Of a DNA stretch of 64,000 nt, positions 7,493-15,827 are shown in pieces. Both the position numbers and the translations under genes were made by a program. Every line of letters starts with the position of its first letter. Within the stretch, counting starts at the first letter, position 1. Below the pieces are notes generated by a model that ran no database searches, had not been told where the DNA came from, and was given only the letters and a program-made list of their open reading frames with translations. The DNA is taken from positions 1-64,000 of the forward strand of contig JAZKHY010000033.1 in NCBI GenBank assembly GCA_040385105.1. Reading direction: 5' to 3'. Source of the stretch: JACMQX01 sp040385105. Lineage in GTDB: Bacteria > Pseudomonadota > Gammaproteobacteria > Burkholderiales > Burkholderiaceae_C.

Positions 7493-8566
7493 TCAGGCAG
7501 GGTCGCCGGTCAGCGAGAAGAAGAAGTCAAGAATGTGGAAGTGGTCGTCGTGGAACTGATTTTCCATGGCGGCGAGGCTGTCTGTGGGTACCCAGTCGGC
7601 CGATTCCGCATCATCCGAGCCTTGCACCTCGGGCGGGCGGCGCGCGCCCAGGTCGAACAGGTGCGCATGGGTGATCACCCGGCCGCGCTGGCTGCGGTCC
7701 GGGTGGTCGAACACCTGCACCGCCTTCAGGGCATTCTTCATGTCGCCGTCCAGCAGGCGGATGCCGGTTTCCTCGGTCAGCTCCCGCAGCGCCGACTGGT
7801 AAACCGTCTCGCGCTGCTCCAGGAAGCCGCCCGGCACCGCGTACAGGCCCTTGCCTGGCGCGCGGCCCCGGCGGATCAGCAGCACATGGCCGGCGCATTT
7901 CAGGACGGCATCCACCGTCACCAGCACCGGCGGGTACGGCGAGCCGGCCCACAGCGCCTTTTCCTTCGTCAGGGCGGCGAGTTCCTGCGCCACGTCGCTG
8001 AAGTACGGCAGCGCGGCCCAGGCGCGCAGGAATTCAAGGGTGCTGGCCGGCACCTGGCTCACCAGCGCACCCAGCGTCGCGTCAAGCGAGACCGGCGCGG
8101 CGGGCACTGCGCCGAAATAAGCCTCGCGCAATGCGCTGGAGCTGATCTGGCCCTGGGCTTGCACCGCATCGAGTGTCCAGCCGGGAAAGTCGCTCAGGTA
8201 TTCGCTGGTGGCGTCCTTGAAGTGGCCCACAAGCACCACGGAGCCGCCGGCCTTCAGCGCCGCAGCATCGGCCACGCCTCGCCGCACGGCCGCCACCCAG
8301 CGCGCCTGGTCGTAGTAGTCGCGCACAGGCAGGAACAGCAGCTTTGCGCGCTCGGCTTCCGTTAGTGCGAGCCGGATCATTTCGGCGCGCTCCTCCCAGG
8401 TGAACGGGTTGCGCGGCGTGCGGGCCTGAAATGCAGAGCCCAGCACGACGACGCAGCGCGGCGCGGCGGCCAGCGCCCGGCGCAGCAATGCCAGCTGGCC
8501 GTTGTGGAAGATCTGGAAGCGGCCGACATAGACCGCGAGGTCGTGGCTTCTGGGGGTATCTGTCAT
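7493..8566 (-). CDS. nadM: Bifunctional NMN adenylyltransferase / Nudix ADP-ribose pyrophosphatase (NadM-Nudix)
   Basis: A two-domain cytoplasmic enzyme of NAD metabolism. The N-terminal nucleotidyltransferase (about 1-175) joins NMN and ATP to make NAD; it shows VGRFQIFHNGQ (the GRFQxxHxGH loop) and ISSSALRE (the ISSxxxR motif). The C-terminal Nudix domain (about 200-345) has a complete Nudix box GGFLEQRETVYQSALRELTEE and, in fused relatives, cleaves ADP-ribose. I chose the ATG at 8566 (MTDTPRSHD); an in-frame ATG at 8593 adds nine residues. It follows nadE by 32 bases in the NAD salvage operon. Confidence 0.93.
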   Translation of the reverse strand: MTDTPRSHDLAVYVGRFQIFHNGQLALLRRALAAAPRCVVVLGSAFQARTPRNPFTWEERAEMIRLALTEAERAKLLFLPVRDYYDQARWVAAVRRGVADAAALKAGGSVVLVGHFKDATSEYLSDFPGWTLDAVQAQGQISSSALREAYFGAVPAAPVSLDATLGALVSQVPASTLEFLRAWAALPYFSDVAQELAALTKEKALWAGSPYPPVLVTVDAVLKCAGHVLLIRRGRAPGKGLYAVPGGFLEQRETVYQSALRELTEETGIRLLDGDMKNALKAVQVFDHPDRSQRGRVITHAHLFDLGARRPPEVQGSDDAESADWVPTDSLAAMENQFHDDHFHILDFFFSLTGDPA

Positions 8567-8598
8567 GGCTTGCCTGTCATGCGTGAGGATCATGTGGT

Positions 8599-10299
8599 TC
8601 AGAAATGGACGGCCGCGATCGGCACCTGGCGCCCCGAACCGAATGCGCGGGCCCGCACCCGGATGATCGGCGGCGCCTGCCGCCGCTTGTATTCGTTGCG
8701 TGCAATCATGCCCTTGATGCGCCGCACGAGTGCGGCGCCCTGCGGCGTTGCCTGCAGCTGCGCCACAAAAGCCTCTGCCTTGCGGGACTCGGGGGCGGCC
8801 AGCCTGTGGCCCTCAATCAGCAGCTTGAGGATTTCATCGAGCACGTCATACGGCGGCAGGCTGTCCACATCCTTCTGGCCCGGGGCCAGCTCGGCGGATG
8901 GCGGCTTGTCGATGATGGCTGCGGGAATGATCTCGCGGCCCGCCGATTCATTGATGTGGCGCGACAGCGCGAATACTTCCGTCTTGTACAGGTCGCCGAT
9001 CAGCCCGAGGCCGCCGTTGGTGTCGCCATACAGCGTGCAGTAGCCGACCGATATCTCGGACTTGTTGCCGGTCGTCAGCAGCAGGTGGCCGAAGCTGTTG
9101 GAGTATTCCATCAGCACGGTACCGCGCACCCGCGCCTGCAGGTTTTCCAGGGAAACACCATGCAGGTCCTGGCCGAATGCGCCCGCAAAGCCGGCGGTGA
9201 AGGCATCGACGATGCCTGCAATCGGGTGGCGGCGCAGCTCGATGCCGAGGTTGCGGCACAGCGTCTCCGAGTCGTCCACCGAACCTGCCGATGAAAAGAC
9301 CGAAGGCATGGTGATGCCCACCACGTTCTCCGCGCCCAGGGCTTCGACCGCCAGCGCGAGCGTGAGTGCCGAGTCGATGCCGCCGGACGAGCCGACCACC
9401 GCCCGGCTGAAGCCGCAGCGCCGCGCATAGTCTCGAAGGCCCAGCACGATCTGGCGGCGGTAGAACTCCATGGTCGGCAGGCCCTGCTGCGGCACGGGCG
9501 CCGGCGTGTCGCCGGAAGCGGTGAAGAACCGCCCATTGTCAAAACCCAGGGTGGTGATGTCCTCCACGAACCGCCGGGCTTCATGCACCACGCCCGCCTC
9601 CGGCTCCACGGCAAACGAAGCCCCGTCATAGACCAGCTGGTCGTGCCCGCCGACCTGGTTGACATAGAGGATGGGCAGTGCATTGCGCCGGCTTGCGTCG
9701 CCGAACACCTGGTGCCGCTGCTCGCGCTTGCCGGTGTTGGACGGGCTGGCGTTGATGGACACCACAAGGTCGGGCGCGGCATCCCGCATGCGGTCGAACG
9801 GGTTGACGGCGTAGTCGTGCCCTTCATCGTTCCAGCCATCCTCGCAGATCAGGAAGCCGACCTGCATGTCGCGGATACGCAGCACGCGCGCCACGTCAGG
9901 CCCAGGCTCGAAGTGCCGGCGTTCGTCGAAGATGTTGTAGGTGGGCAGCAGCTGCTTGGCATAGTCGAGCACCACCTCGCCGCCCCTGATGACCCGCAGC
10001 ATGTTCCGGAATTTCTTGCCCGGCCCGCCGTGGCGCACCGGCAGGCCGATGACCCAGTACAGGCCGGGTATCTGCCGCGAGGCCTGCAGCAGCTCATGGA
10101 ATGCGGCATCGACGCGTTCCATGAAACCGTCTTCCTCCAGCATGTCGCCAGGGTAGTAGGCCGTGAGCGACATCTCGGAGAACACCACCAGTTCGGCCTG
10201 CTGGCTGACGGCCTGGCGGGCAGCCGCGATCATCTTCGCGGCATTGCCGGGCATGTCGCCAATGGTGTAGTTCAGTTGCGCGAGCGTGATCCTGAGCAT
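8599..10299 (-). CDS. nadE: Glutamine-dependent NAD+ synthetase
   Basis: A 566-residue cytoplasmic enzyme for the last step of NAD synthesis, amidating nicotinate adenine dinucleotide with ammonia from glutamine. The N-terminal nitrilase-type glutaminase domain (1-270) has the Glu-Lys-Cys triad in FSEMSLTAYYPGDML, YAKQLLPTYNIFDERR and LICEDGWNDEG. The C-terminal synthetase has the PP-loop VVGSSGGIDSALTLALA (about residue 300). Length fits the glutamine-dependent form. It begins 6 bases after pncB and is followed by nadM-Nudix. Confidence 0.97.
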   Translation of the reverse strand: MLRITLAQLNYTIGDMPGNAAKMIAAARQAVSQQAELVVFSEMSLTAYYPGDMLEEDGFMERVDAAFHELLQASRQIPGLYWVIGLPVRHGGPGKKFRNMLRVIRGGEVVLDYAKQLLPTYNIFDERRHFEPGPDVARVLRIRDMQVGFLICEDGWNDEGHDYAVNPFDRMRDAAPDLVVSINASPSNTGKREQRHQVFGDASRRNALPILYVNQVGGHDQLVYDGASFAVEPEAGVVHEARRFVEDITTLGFDNGRFFTASGDTPAPVPQQGLPTMEFYRRQIVLGLRDYARRCGFSRAVVGSSGGIDSALTLALAVEALGAENVVGITMPSVFSSAGSVDDSETLCRNLGIELRRHPIAGIVDAFTAGFAGAFGQDLHGVSLENLQARVRGTVLMEYSNSFGHLLLTTGNKSEISVGYCTLYGDTNGGLGLIGDLYKTEVFALSRHINESAGREIIPAAIIDKPPSAELAPGQKDVDSLPPYDVLDEILKLLIEGHRLAAPESRKAEAFVAQLQATPQGAALVRRIKGMIARNEYKRRQAPPIIRVRARAFGSGRQVPIAAVHF

Positions 10300-10305
10300 G
10301 GCCGC

Positions 10306-11499
10306 CTAAACCTCCGCCTTGACCTTGAACACCTGGCGCAGGTAGGCCAGGAAGGTCTGGTCGTCGCACAGTGTCTTGCCCGGGCTGTCCGACAGCTTGG
10401 CCACCGGCTGGCCGTTGCAGGCGGTGAGCTTCATCACGATGTTGAGCGGCGTGAGGCCCACGTCGTTGCTCAGGTTGGTGCCGATGCCAAAGCCCGTCTG
10501 GGTGCGGTCCGCGAGGCCCCGGTACAGCGACAGCGCCGTGGGGATGTCGAGCCCGTCGGAGAACACCAGCCGCTTGGTGTGCGCATCGACACGCAGTCTG
10601 GCGTAGTGGGCGAGCGCCTTCTCGGCCCAGACGGAAGGGTCGCCCGAGTCGTGGCGCAGGCCGTCGAACAGCTTGGCGAAATACAGGTCAAAGTCACTGA
10701 GGAATGCGTCCATGCCGACGACGTCGGTCAGCGCCACGCCGAGGTCGCCGCGGTACTCCTGCACCCAGTCCTCGAGTGCCGCCTTCTGGAAGTCGCGCAG
10801 CCGCACGCCCAGGGCCTGGTAGGTCTGCAGGTATTCATGGGCCATGGTACCGATGGGCACCAGGTCCAGGTCACGCGCCAGCAGCACATTGGAGGTGCCC
10901 TTGAAGTACTGCGGCACCTCGCGCCTGAGCGTGGCCACCACCTCGCGCTGCCAGTCGCGCGAGAAGCGGCGGCGCACACCGAAGTCGAAGAACTCGAAGG
11001 GGTGCGCGCGCGGCGGCTCGTTGCCGAACGCACGCAGCAGAGCAACCTTGCCGTCCAGCCGCCTGCGGCCCTCCACACCGGCCGCGTTCCTGTCATAACG
11101 CCGGAAGTACAGTTCATTGACGATGGCCAGCACGAAGATTTCAAAGAACATCACATGCACCTGCGGTCCGCGCGCAACGATGCGCAGGTTCGGGCCGTCC
11201 ACGCCGGCGCGGATGAAATCGCGCTGGAAGTGGAAGATGCGCAGGAAGTCGGTGAAGTCGCTCTTGATGAAGCGCAGGCCGCCCAGGTACCTGAGCTCAT
11301 CAGGCTGGAAGCGCAGGCTGCACAGGTGGTCCAGCTGCGCATTCACGTCGTCCAGCAGTTCCGCCAGCGGGTACTGCGGCTGGTTGCGGCAGACGAAGCT
11401 GTATTCCGCCTGTGTCTGCGGGTGGCGGTGCAGCATGGCCTGCCACATGGTGAACTTGTAGAGGTCTGTGTCGAGCAGGCTCTGGATGATGGCTTGCAT
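10306..11499 (-). CDS. pncB: Nicotinate phosphoribosyltransferase
   Basis: A 397-residue cytoplasmic enzyme that joins nicotinate to phosphoribosyl pyrophosphate, using ATP, to make nicotinate mononucleotide. It begins MQAIIQSLLDTDLYKFTMWQ, the family's N-terminal signature including the DxYKxTM motif, and contains FSDGLDIPTALSLYRGLADR and GIGTNLSNDVG typical of the phosphate-binding region. It stands between pncA (upstream, 63-base gap) and nadE (6-base gap), so nicotinamide is deamidated and re-used through the deamidating salvage route. Confidence 0.97.
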   Translation of the reverse strand: MQAIIQSLLDTDLYKFTMWQAMLHRHPQTQAEYSFVCRNQPQYPLAELLDDVNAQLDHLCSLRFQPDELRYLGGLRFIKSDFTDFLRIFHFQRDFIRAGVDGPNLRIVARGPQVHVMFFEIFVLAIVNELYFRRYDRNAAGVEGRRRLDGKVALLRAFGNEPPRAHPFEFFDFGVRRRFSRDWQREVVATLRREVPQYFKGTSNVLLARDLDLVPIGTMAHEYLQTYQALGVRLRDFQKAALEDWVQEYRGDLGVALTDVVGMDAFLSDFDLYFAKLFDGLRHDSGDPSVWAEKALAHYARLRVDAHTKRLVFSDGLDIPTALSLYRGLADRTQTGFGIGTNLSNDVGLTPLNIVMKLTACNGQPVAKLSDSPGKTLCDDQTFLAYLRQVFKVKAEV

Positions 11500-11562
11500 G
11501 ATGGGTCCGGTGTGTTGTGCGTTGGTGTGGCGCTTTGCCGTGGTGCGGACGGGCGGCCTGGC

Positions 11563-12426
11563 TCAGCGGTTGCCCGCAAGAAGGGGCAGGATTTCCACAC
11601 TCGTGGTCAGCACGACGCCGCGCTGCCGCATGTCGCGCAGGAACTCCTGCTGCTGGGCTTCGAAGCCGCCCACCGCGCTCATGCAGTCGGTCAGCAGCAT
11701 CACCTTGGCCGGCCGGCCCGAGGGCAGGTTGCCCACGATGTCTTCGGTGGTGGCGCGCACGCAATGGCTGCTGGCCTCGCCGGCAATCACGATGATGTCG
11801 GCCTGGTCGAGCTCGGCAATCAGGGCCGTGTTCAGCAACGTCGACGGGTCGGCTGCATCGGGCACCTCGGCCTGCATCGCGCTGTAATGCTCGGTCCAGG
11901 GGTTGCTGCCCTTGGCGATCTTCCGGGCAATGGCCATGCGCCCGTCTTCCCACGCATTGCAGGCTGCCTTGACGGCAGGATGGATGTTGTGGCCCCAGCT
12001 GCCGATCTCGCAGTGCACCGGCCAGACCATCAGCGTGTAGCGGCCGCGCTGCTCCAGCGCATCGAGGTAAGCCAGTGCCCGGGGCAGGGCCGCCTTGTCA
12101 CGCGGCTGGTAGTCGCCTGCCCGCACCTGGGCTGCGGTAATGGCCGTGAAGGGCGCCACCGCGCCGCCGCCGCGCGCCTGCCAGAACGTCGGGTGGGCGA
12201 TATGCAGGCGGTTGTGCGAGTCGAGCGTGACGGAGATGGCGGACAGCCCGGCCGCGCCCTCGCGGATCAGGCCGGCCAGCCGCAGCATGTCGGCATGGGC
12301 GCCGGCCACCGGCAGGGCCGGCGCCTGGGGCATTCCGCTGACGGGGTCGGTTGCCCGCCACCCGGCCGGCAGGTCGCAGAAATCGTTTTGCGGGTCAATG
12401 ATGAGGAGATGGATGGTCTGTGTCAT
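11563..12426 (-). CDS. pncA: Nicotinamidase
   Basis: A 287-residue cysteine hydrolase of the isochorismatase fold that converts nicotinamide to nicotinate and ammonia. The catalytic Asp lies in LLIIDPQNDFCD (residues about 7-18) and the nucleophilic Cys in GEASSHCVRATTEDIV. Both match PncA. The start at 12426 (MTQTIHLLII) matches the family; the frame upstream runs through the operator and is not coding. It is first in the leftward operon and its leader holds the two NrtR palindromes and a small hairpin (12442-12457). Confidence 0.95.
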   Translation of the reverse strand: MTQTIHLLIIDPQNDFCDLPAGWRATDPVSGMPQAPALPVAGAHADMLRLAGLIREGAAGLSAISVTLDSHNRLHIAHPTFWQARGGGAVAPFTAITAAQVRAGDYQPRDKAALPRALAYLDALEQRGRYTLMVWPVHCEIGSWGHNIHPAVKAACNAWEDGRMAIARKIAKGSNPWTEHYSAMQAEVPDAADPSTLLNTALIAELDQADIIVIAGEASSHCVRATTEDIVGNLPSGRPAKVMLLTDCMSAVGGFEAQQQEFLRDMRQRGVVLTTSVEILPLLAGNR

Positions 12427-12461
12427 GTGAACCTTCAGTCTGCTGCATTGTTGCAGCCTTT

Positions 12462-12480
12462 GAGTTGTACTGTACAACTC
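12462..12480. promoter_or_regulatory. NrtR operator 1, perfect 19-base palindrome
   Basis: GAGTTGTACTGTACAACTC is a perfect palindrome with a single central base. It lies between pncA and nrtR, 36 bases from the pncA start codon. Its centre is 23 bases from the centre of the second palindrome, about two helical turns. The position between a Nudix-type repressor gene and an NAD salvage operon makes it the likely binding site for NrtR, a family whose DNA binding is relieved by ADP-ribose. Confidence 0.85.
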
Positions 12481-12485
12481 TTATA

Positions 12486-12502
12486 AGTTGTATAGTACAA
12501 CT
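12486..12502. promoter_or_regulatory. NrtR operator 2, near-perfect palindrome
   Basis: AGTTGTATAGTACAACT repeats the core of operator 1 with one mismatch in the arms. It ends 10 bases before the nrtR start codon, so a protein bound here would also block nrtR itself. The two sites together suggest cooperative binding and autoregulation. Confidence 0.8.
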
Positions 12503-12512
12503 CAAATCGGCC

Positions 12513-13277
12513 ATGTCAAGGCATCCCATGAAAAAAAGCCCCTCTCCCGCCAACCTGGACTTCGAGCGCCCGCTGGTGACGGTGGACGTCGCGATCTTCT
12601 CGGTCGAAGCCGGCCTGCTGCAGGTCCTGCTGGTCCAGCGGCCCGACACGGCGGACGAGCCCTTCCCCGGCCGCTGGGCCCTGCCTGGCGGCTTTGTGGA
12701 CGTGGCCAGGGACCGCAGCCTGCACGACTGCGCGCTGCGCAAGCTGCGCGAGAAAACCGGTGTGGCCGCCCCCTACCTGGAGCAGCTGGGCAGCTGGGGC
12801 GGCACCGCGCGCGACCCGCGCGGATGGTCGGCCACCCACGCATGGTTTGCGCTGGTGCACCGGCCGCCGGGCCTTGCACCCGTTGCCCCAAGCCTTTCCC
12901 CGCACAGCAGCGACGCAGGCGCCGCAGCCGCGCAATGGCTGGACGTGGACGACGCGGCCCGCAAGCGCCTGGCCTTTGACCACACCCAGATCCTCGCGGC
13001 AGCCGTGGAGCGCCTGCGCAGCAAGGTCGAATACACCTCGCTGCCGGCCTACCTGCTGCCGGAACCCTTCACTTTGCCGCAACTGCAGCAAACCTATGAA
13101 ACCGTCCTCGGCCGGCCGCTGGACAAAAGCGCCTTCCGCAAGCGCATGCTGGACGCCAGCTTCCTGCAGGAAGCCGGCATGGTGGACGGCGGCTCGGGCC
13201 GCCCTGCCATGGGCTACCGCATTGCCGAGCGGGACAGCGCGGCGACGTTTCCGCGCACCTTCAAGGCAAAGGAGTGA
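12513..13277 (+). CDS. nrtR: NrtR-type Nudix-related transcriptional repressor of NAD salvage
   Basis: A 254-residue DNA-binding regulator with an N-terminal Nudix fold (about 15-155) and a C-terminal winged helix (about 170-245; FTLPQLQQTYETVLGRPLDK, then FRKRMLDASFL). The Nudix box has lost catalytic acids (GGFVDVARDRSLHDCALRKL), which is characteristic of NrtR, where the domain senses ADP-ribose without hydrolysing it well. It is divergent from pncA, with the double palindrome between them. The first ATG at 12513 is used; a second at 12528 is possible. Regulation of pncA-pncB-nadE-nadM is inferred from the operators. Confidence 0.93.
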   Translation: MSRHPMKKSPSPANLDFERPLVTVDVAIFSVEAGLLQVLLVQRPDTADEPFPGRWALPGGFVDVARDRSLHDCALRKLREKTGVAAPYLEQLGSWGGTARDPRGWSATHAWFALVHRPPGLAPVAPSLSPHSSDAGAAAAQWLDVDDAARKRLAFDHTQILAAAVERLRSKVEYTSLPAYLLPEPFTLPQLQQTYETVLGRPLDKSAFRKRMLDASFLQEAGMVDGGSGRPAMGYRIAERDSAATFPRTFKAKE

Positions 13278-13387
13278 TGCACGCCGGGCCCCGGGCTCTT
13301 GGCATGCCGGGCCCCGTGCCATTGGCACGCCGGGCCATTTGGCATTAAGGTAGAGGCAGGCGAAGAACAATAAACAGGAGCCCGCCC

Positions 13388-14620
13388 ATGACCCTGGACA
13401 CCATCATCCATGCAGGCCTGACCCGGCCGAAGCAGCCCGTGACGGCGCTGGTGCTGATGGGCGGCGGCGCCAGGACGGCCTACCAGGTGGGCGTGCTCAA
13501 GGCGCTGGCCGCGATGATGCGGCTGCAGCCGGGCATGCCGGCGAAATTCCCGTTCCAGGTCATGGTCGGCACGTCGGCCGGCGCGCTGAATGCGGCCTAC
13601 CTGGCCGGCTGCGCCACCACCGGGCTGGATGCCTTCGACCAGCTGGCCAGTTTCTGGGGCCGGCTGCGCTCGGAGCATGTCTACCGCCTCAACGTGTCCC
13701 CCTGGGTCACCCTGGCCGCACGTGCCAGCCGGCTGTTTGCAGCCCTGAGCCTGGCGCGCCATGCGGGCGCGCACGGCGCCCTGCTGGACAACATGCCCCT
13801 GGTCAACACGCTGCACCAGGTCGTCTCGCTGCAGGGCATCGAGGACGCGCTGCGCAACAAGGTCCTCAATGCACTGGCCATCACCGCCTCCAGCTATACG
13901 AGTGGCGTTCACTGGACGTTCTGCCACACGGCAAAGGATGCAGGCGCGGGCTGGAACCGGCCGGGGCGGCGTTCGGATTTCCAGCCCATCACCATCGAGC
14001 ACCTGATGGCCTCCAGCGCCATCCCGTTCATCTTCCCGTCCACCCCGCTCTGGGTGGATGGCCAGCGCGAATTCTTCGGCGACGGCTCCATGCGCCAGGT
14101 GTCGCCGCTGTCGCCGGCCATGCACCTGGGCGCGCACAAGGTGCTGGTCGTCGGCGTGGGCCAGCCGCAACGCTCGGCCTTTGCCGGGGCCGGGCCGGCA
14201 GGCAGTGCGGCCGGCACCAGGGCGGGCGGGCCCTCGCTCGGCAGCATCGCCGGCCATGCCATGGCCAGCGTGTTCCATGACACCCTGCAGGCCGATGTGG
14301 AGCAGGCCCAGCGCGTCACCCGGACGATCCAGCAGTTGCCGCGCGAAGTGGCCGGCGTGCTGCCCTACCGCAACGTGGAAGTGTTGGCGCTGCAGCCGAG
14401 CCAGTCGCTGGACGCCCTGGCCCAGGCCCATGCGCATGAACTGCCGCCGTCCACCCGCGCCGCCCTGGCCGGCCTGGGCGGCCTGAAGGGCAGCGGCGCG
14501 GCCCTGGCCAGCTACCTGCTCTTCGAGCCGGGTTTTGTGCAGTCGCTCATTGCGCTGGGCGAGCAGGACGCGTTCGCCCGCAAGGCAGAACTGCTGTCGT
14601 TCATGCAGGGCCCCGCATGA
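13388..14620 (+). CDS. Patatin-like phospholipase family protein
   Basis: A 410-residue predicted lipid acyl hydrolase with the Ser-Asp dyad of patatins. The oxyanion loop GGGAR is at residues 25-29, the nucleophile elbow GTSAG at 61-65 (Ser63), and the catalytic Asp in FGDGSMRQ near residue 232. There is no clear signal peptide, so a cytoplasmic or membrane-associated role is likely. Genes of this type sit near poly-hydroxyalkanoate or lipid functions in other bacteria, but no such neighbour is seen here and the substrate is unknown. It stands alone between nrtR and corA. Confidence 0.88.
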   Translation: MTLDTIIHAGLTRPKQPVTALVLMGGGARTAYQVGVLKALAAMMRLQPGMPAKFPFQVMVGTSAGALNAAYLAGCATTGLDAFDQLASFWGRLRSEHVYRLNVSPWVTLAARASRLFAALSLARHAGAHGALLDNMPLVNTLHQVVSLQGIEDALRNKVLNALAITASSYTSGVHWTFCHTAKDAGAGWNRPGRRSDFQPITIEHLMASSAIPFIFPSTPLWVDGQREFFGDGSMRQVSPLSPAMHLGAHKVLVVGVGQPQRSAFAGAGPAGSAAGTRAGGPSLGSIAGHAMASVFHDTLQADVEQAQRVTRTIQQLPREVAGVLPYRNVEVLALQPSQSLDALAQAHAHELPPSTRAALAGLGGLKGSGAALASYLLFEPGFVQSLIALGEQDAFARKAELLSFMQGPA

Positions 14621-14685
14621 AACGCCGGACCGGCCCCTGGAATCATGCTGCGGTGCCATAATCCAGACCGTCGCAAATACCGGAG

Positions 14686-14721
14686 AAAGCTCCTTGGAAA
14701 ACTACCCCAGTTGGTAGCTTT
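14686..14721 (+). promoter_or_regulatory. Structured leader upstream of corA
   Basis: The 181-base gap before corA contains two overlapping stem possibilities: CTACC (14702-14706) with GGTAG (14713-14717), and AAAGCT (14686-14691) with AGCTTT (14716-14721). They share bases 14716-14717, so they could be alternative structures. A CATAAT hexamer at 14657-14662 may be a -10 element, but no matching -35 is evident. I do not recognise a known riboswitch class. Confidence 0.35.
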
Positions 14722-14801
14722 CGGCTCCCTTGTCCGCATCGGGGTTGAAAGCAGCACCGTCATCCCCTCTCAGATGCAACAATTTCAACGGGAGTGAGCC
14801 T

Positions 14802-15791
14802 ATGCTCAACATCTTCACGCTTGCCAACGGCCGACTCTTCCAGGAAGAGATCGAGTCGCTGGAGGAGCTGTCCAAATTCCAGCCGATCTGGGTGGACCTC
14901 GAATCGCCAACGCTGGAAGAAAAGCGCTGGATCAAGCAGTACTACGGCCTGTCCATTCCCGACGACGCGATGGACGAGGACATTGAGGAATCCGCCCGCT
15001 TCTACGAGGAAGACAACGGCGACCTGCACATCCGCAGCGACTTCCTGATCGCCGACGACGAAGAGCCGCGCACGGTGCGCGTGGCCTTCATCCTCAACCT
15101 GATGAACGACGAGCTGAAAAGCCGTGGCGTGCTGTTCTCCATCCATGATGAAGACGTGCCGGTGTTTCGCTTGCTGCGGCTGCGCGCGCGCCGCGCCCCG
15201 GGCCTGATCGCCGACGCCAAGGAAGTGCTGCTCAAGCTGTTCGACGCCGATGCCGAGTACTCGGCCGACACGCTCGAAGGCATCTACGACGAGCTGGAGA
15301 AAGTCAGCACCAAGGTGCTGTCCGGCGACGTGACCGACGAGCTGGCCGGTGAAGTGCTGGCCGCCATCGCGCGCCAGGAAGACCTGAACGGCCGCATCCG
15401 CCGCAACGTCATGGACACCCGCCGTGCGGTCAGCTTCATGATGCGCAGCCGCATGCTCAATGCAGAGCAGTTCGAGGAGGCGCGGCAGATCCTGCGCGAC
15501 ATCGAGTCGCTGGACAACCACACAGCCTTCCTGTTCGACAAGATCAACTTCCTGATGGACGCCACCGTCGGTTTCATCAACATCAACCAGAACAGGATCA
15601 TCAAGATCTTCTCGGTGGCCAGCGTTGCGCTGCTGCCGCCGACGCTGATTGCCAGCATCTACGGCATGAACTTCCAGTTCATGCCTGAGCTGGCGCAGCA
15701 ATGGGGCTACCCGTATGCGCTGGCGCTCATGGTGGCCAGTGCGGTGGTGCCGATGGTCTACTTCCGCAAGCGCGGCTGGCTGAAGGGCTGA
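14802..15791 (+). CDS. corA: CorA family divalent metal (magnesium/cobalt) transporter
   Basis: A 329-residue inner-membrane channel subunit, active as a pentamer, for Mg2+ and related ions. The long acidic N-terminal cytoplasmic funnel is followed by two C-terminal membrane helices. The selectivity motif GMNFQF is at about residue 288, between FSVASVALLPPTLIASIY and the last helix, which ends in the basic tail FRKRGWLKG. I use the ATG at 14802 (MLNIFTLANGRL), preceded by GGGAG; an earlier in-frame ATG at 14730 gives an unrelated extension. A structured leader precedes it. Confidence 0.94.
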   Translation: MLNIFTLANGRLFQEEIESLEELSKFQPIWVDLESPTLEEKRWIKQYYGLSIPDDAMDEDIEESARFYEEDNGDLHIRSDFLIADDEEPRTVRVAFILNLMNDELKSRGVLFSIHDEDVPVFRLLRLRARRAPGLIADAKEVLLKLFDADAEYSADTLEGIYDELEKVSTKVLSGDVTDELAGEVLAAIARQEDLNGRIRRNVMDTRRAVSFMMRSRMLNAEQFEEARQILRDIESLDNHTAFLFDKINFLMDATVGFININQNRIIKIFSVASVALLPPTLIASIYGMNFQFMPELAQQWGYPYALALMVASAVVPMVYFRKRGWLKG

Positions 15792-15827
15792 CGCAGGCGC
15801 AGCCTGCGTGGGACGGAAGGGCGTGGC

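Noticed and set aside
12442..12457. Short palindrome GCTGCA-TTGT-TGCAGC near the pncA start as a third NrtR site
   Set aside because: Its sequence does not match the other two palindromes. It is more likely a small hairpin in the pncA leader, or chance.
9583..12486. A very long open frame on the + strand opposite nadE, pncB and pncA
   Set aside because: Its translation is rich in His, Arg, Gln and Ala with no domain sense, and the opposite strand holds three well-known enzymes. It is a by-product of GC-rich codon use.
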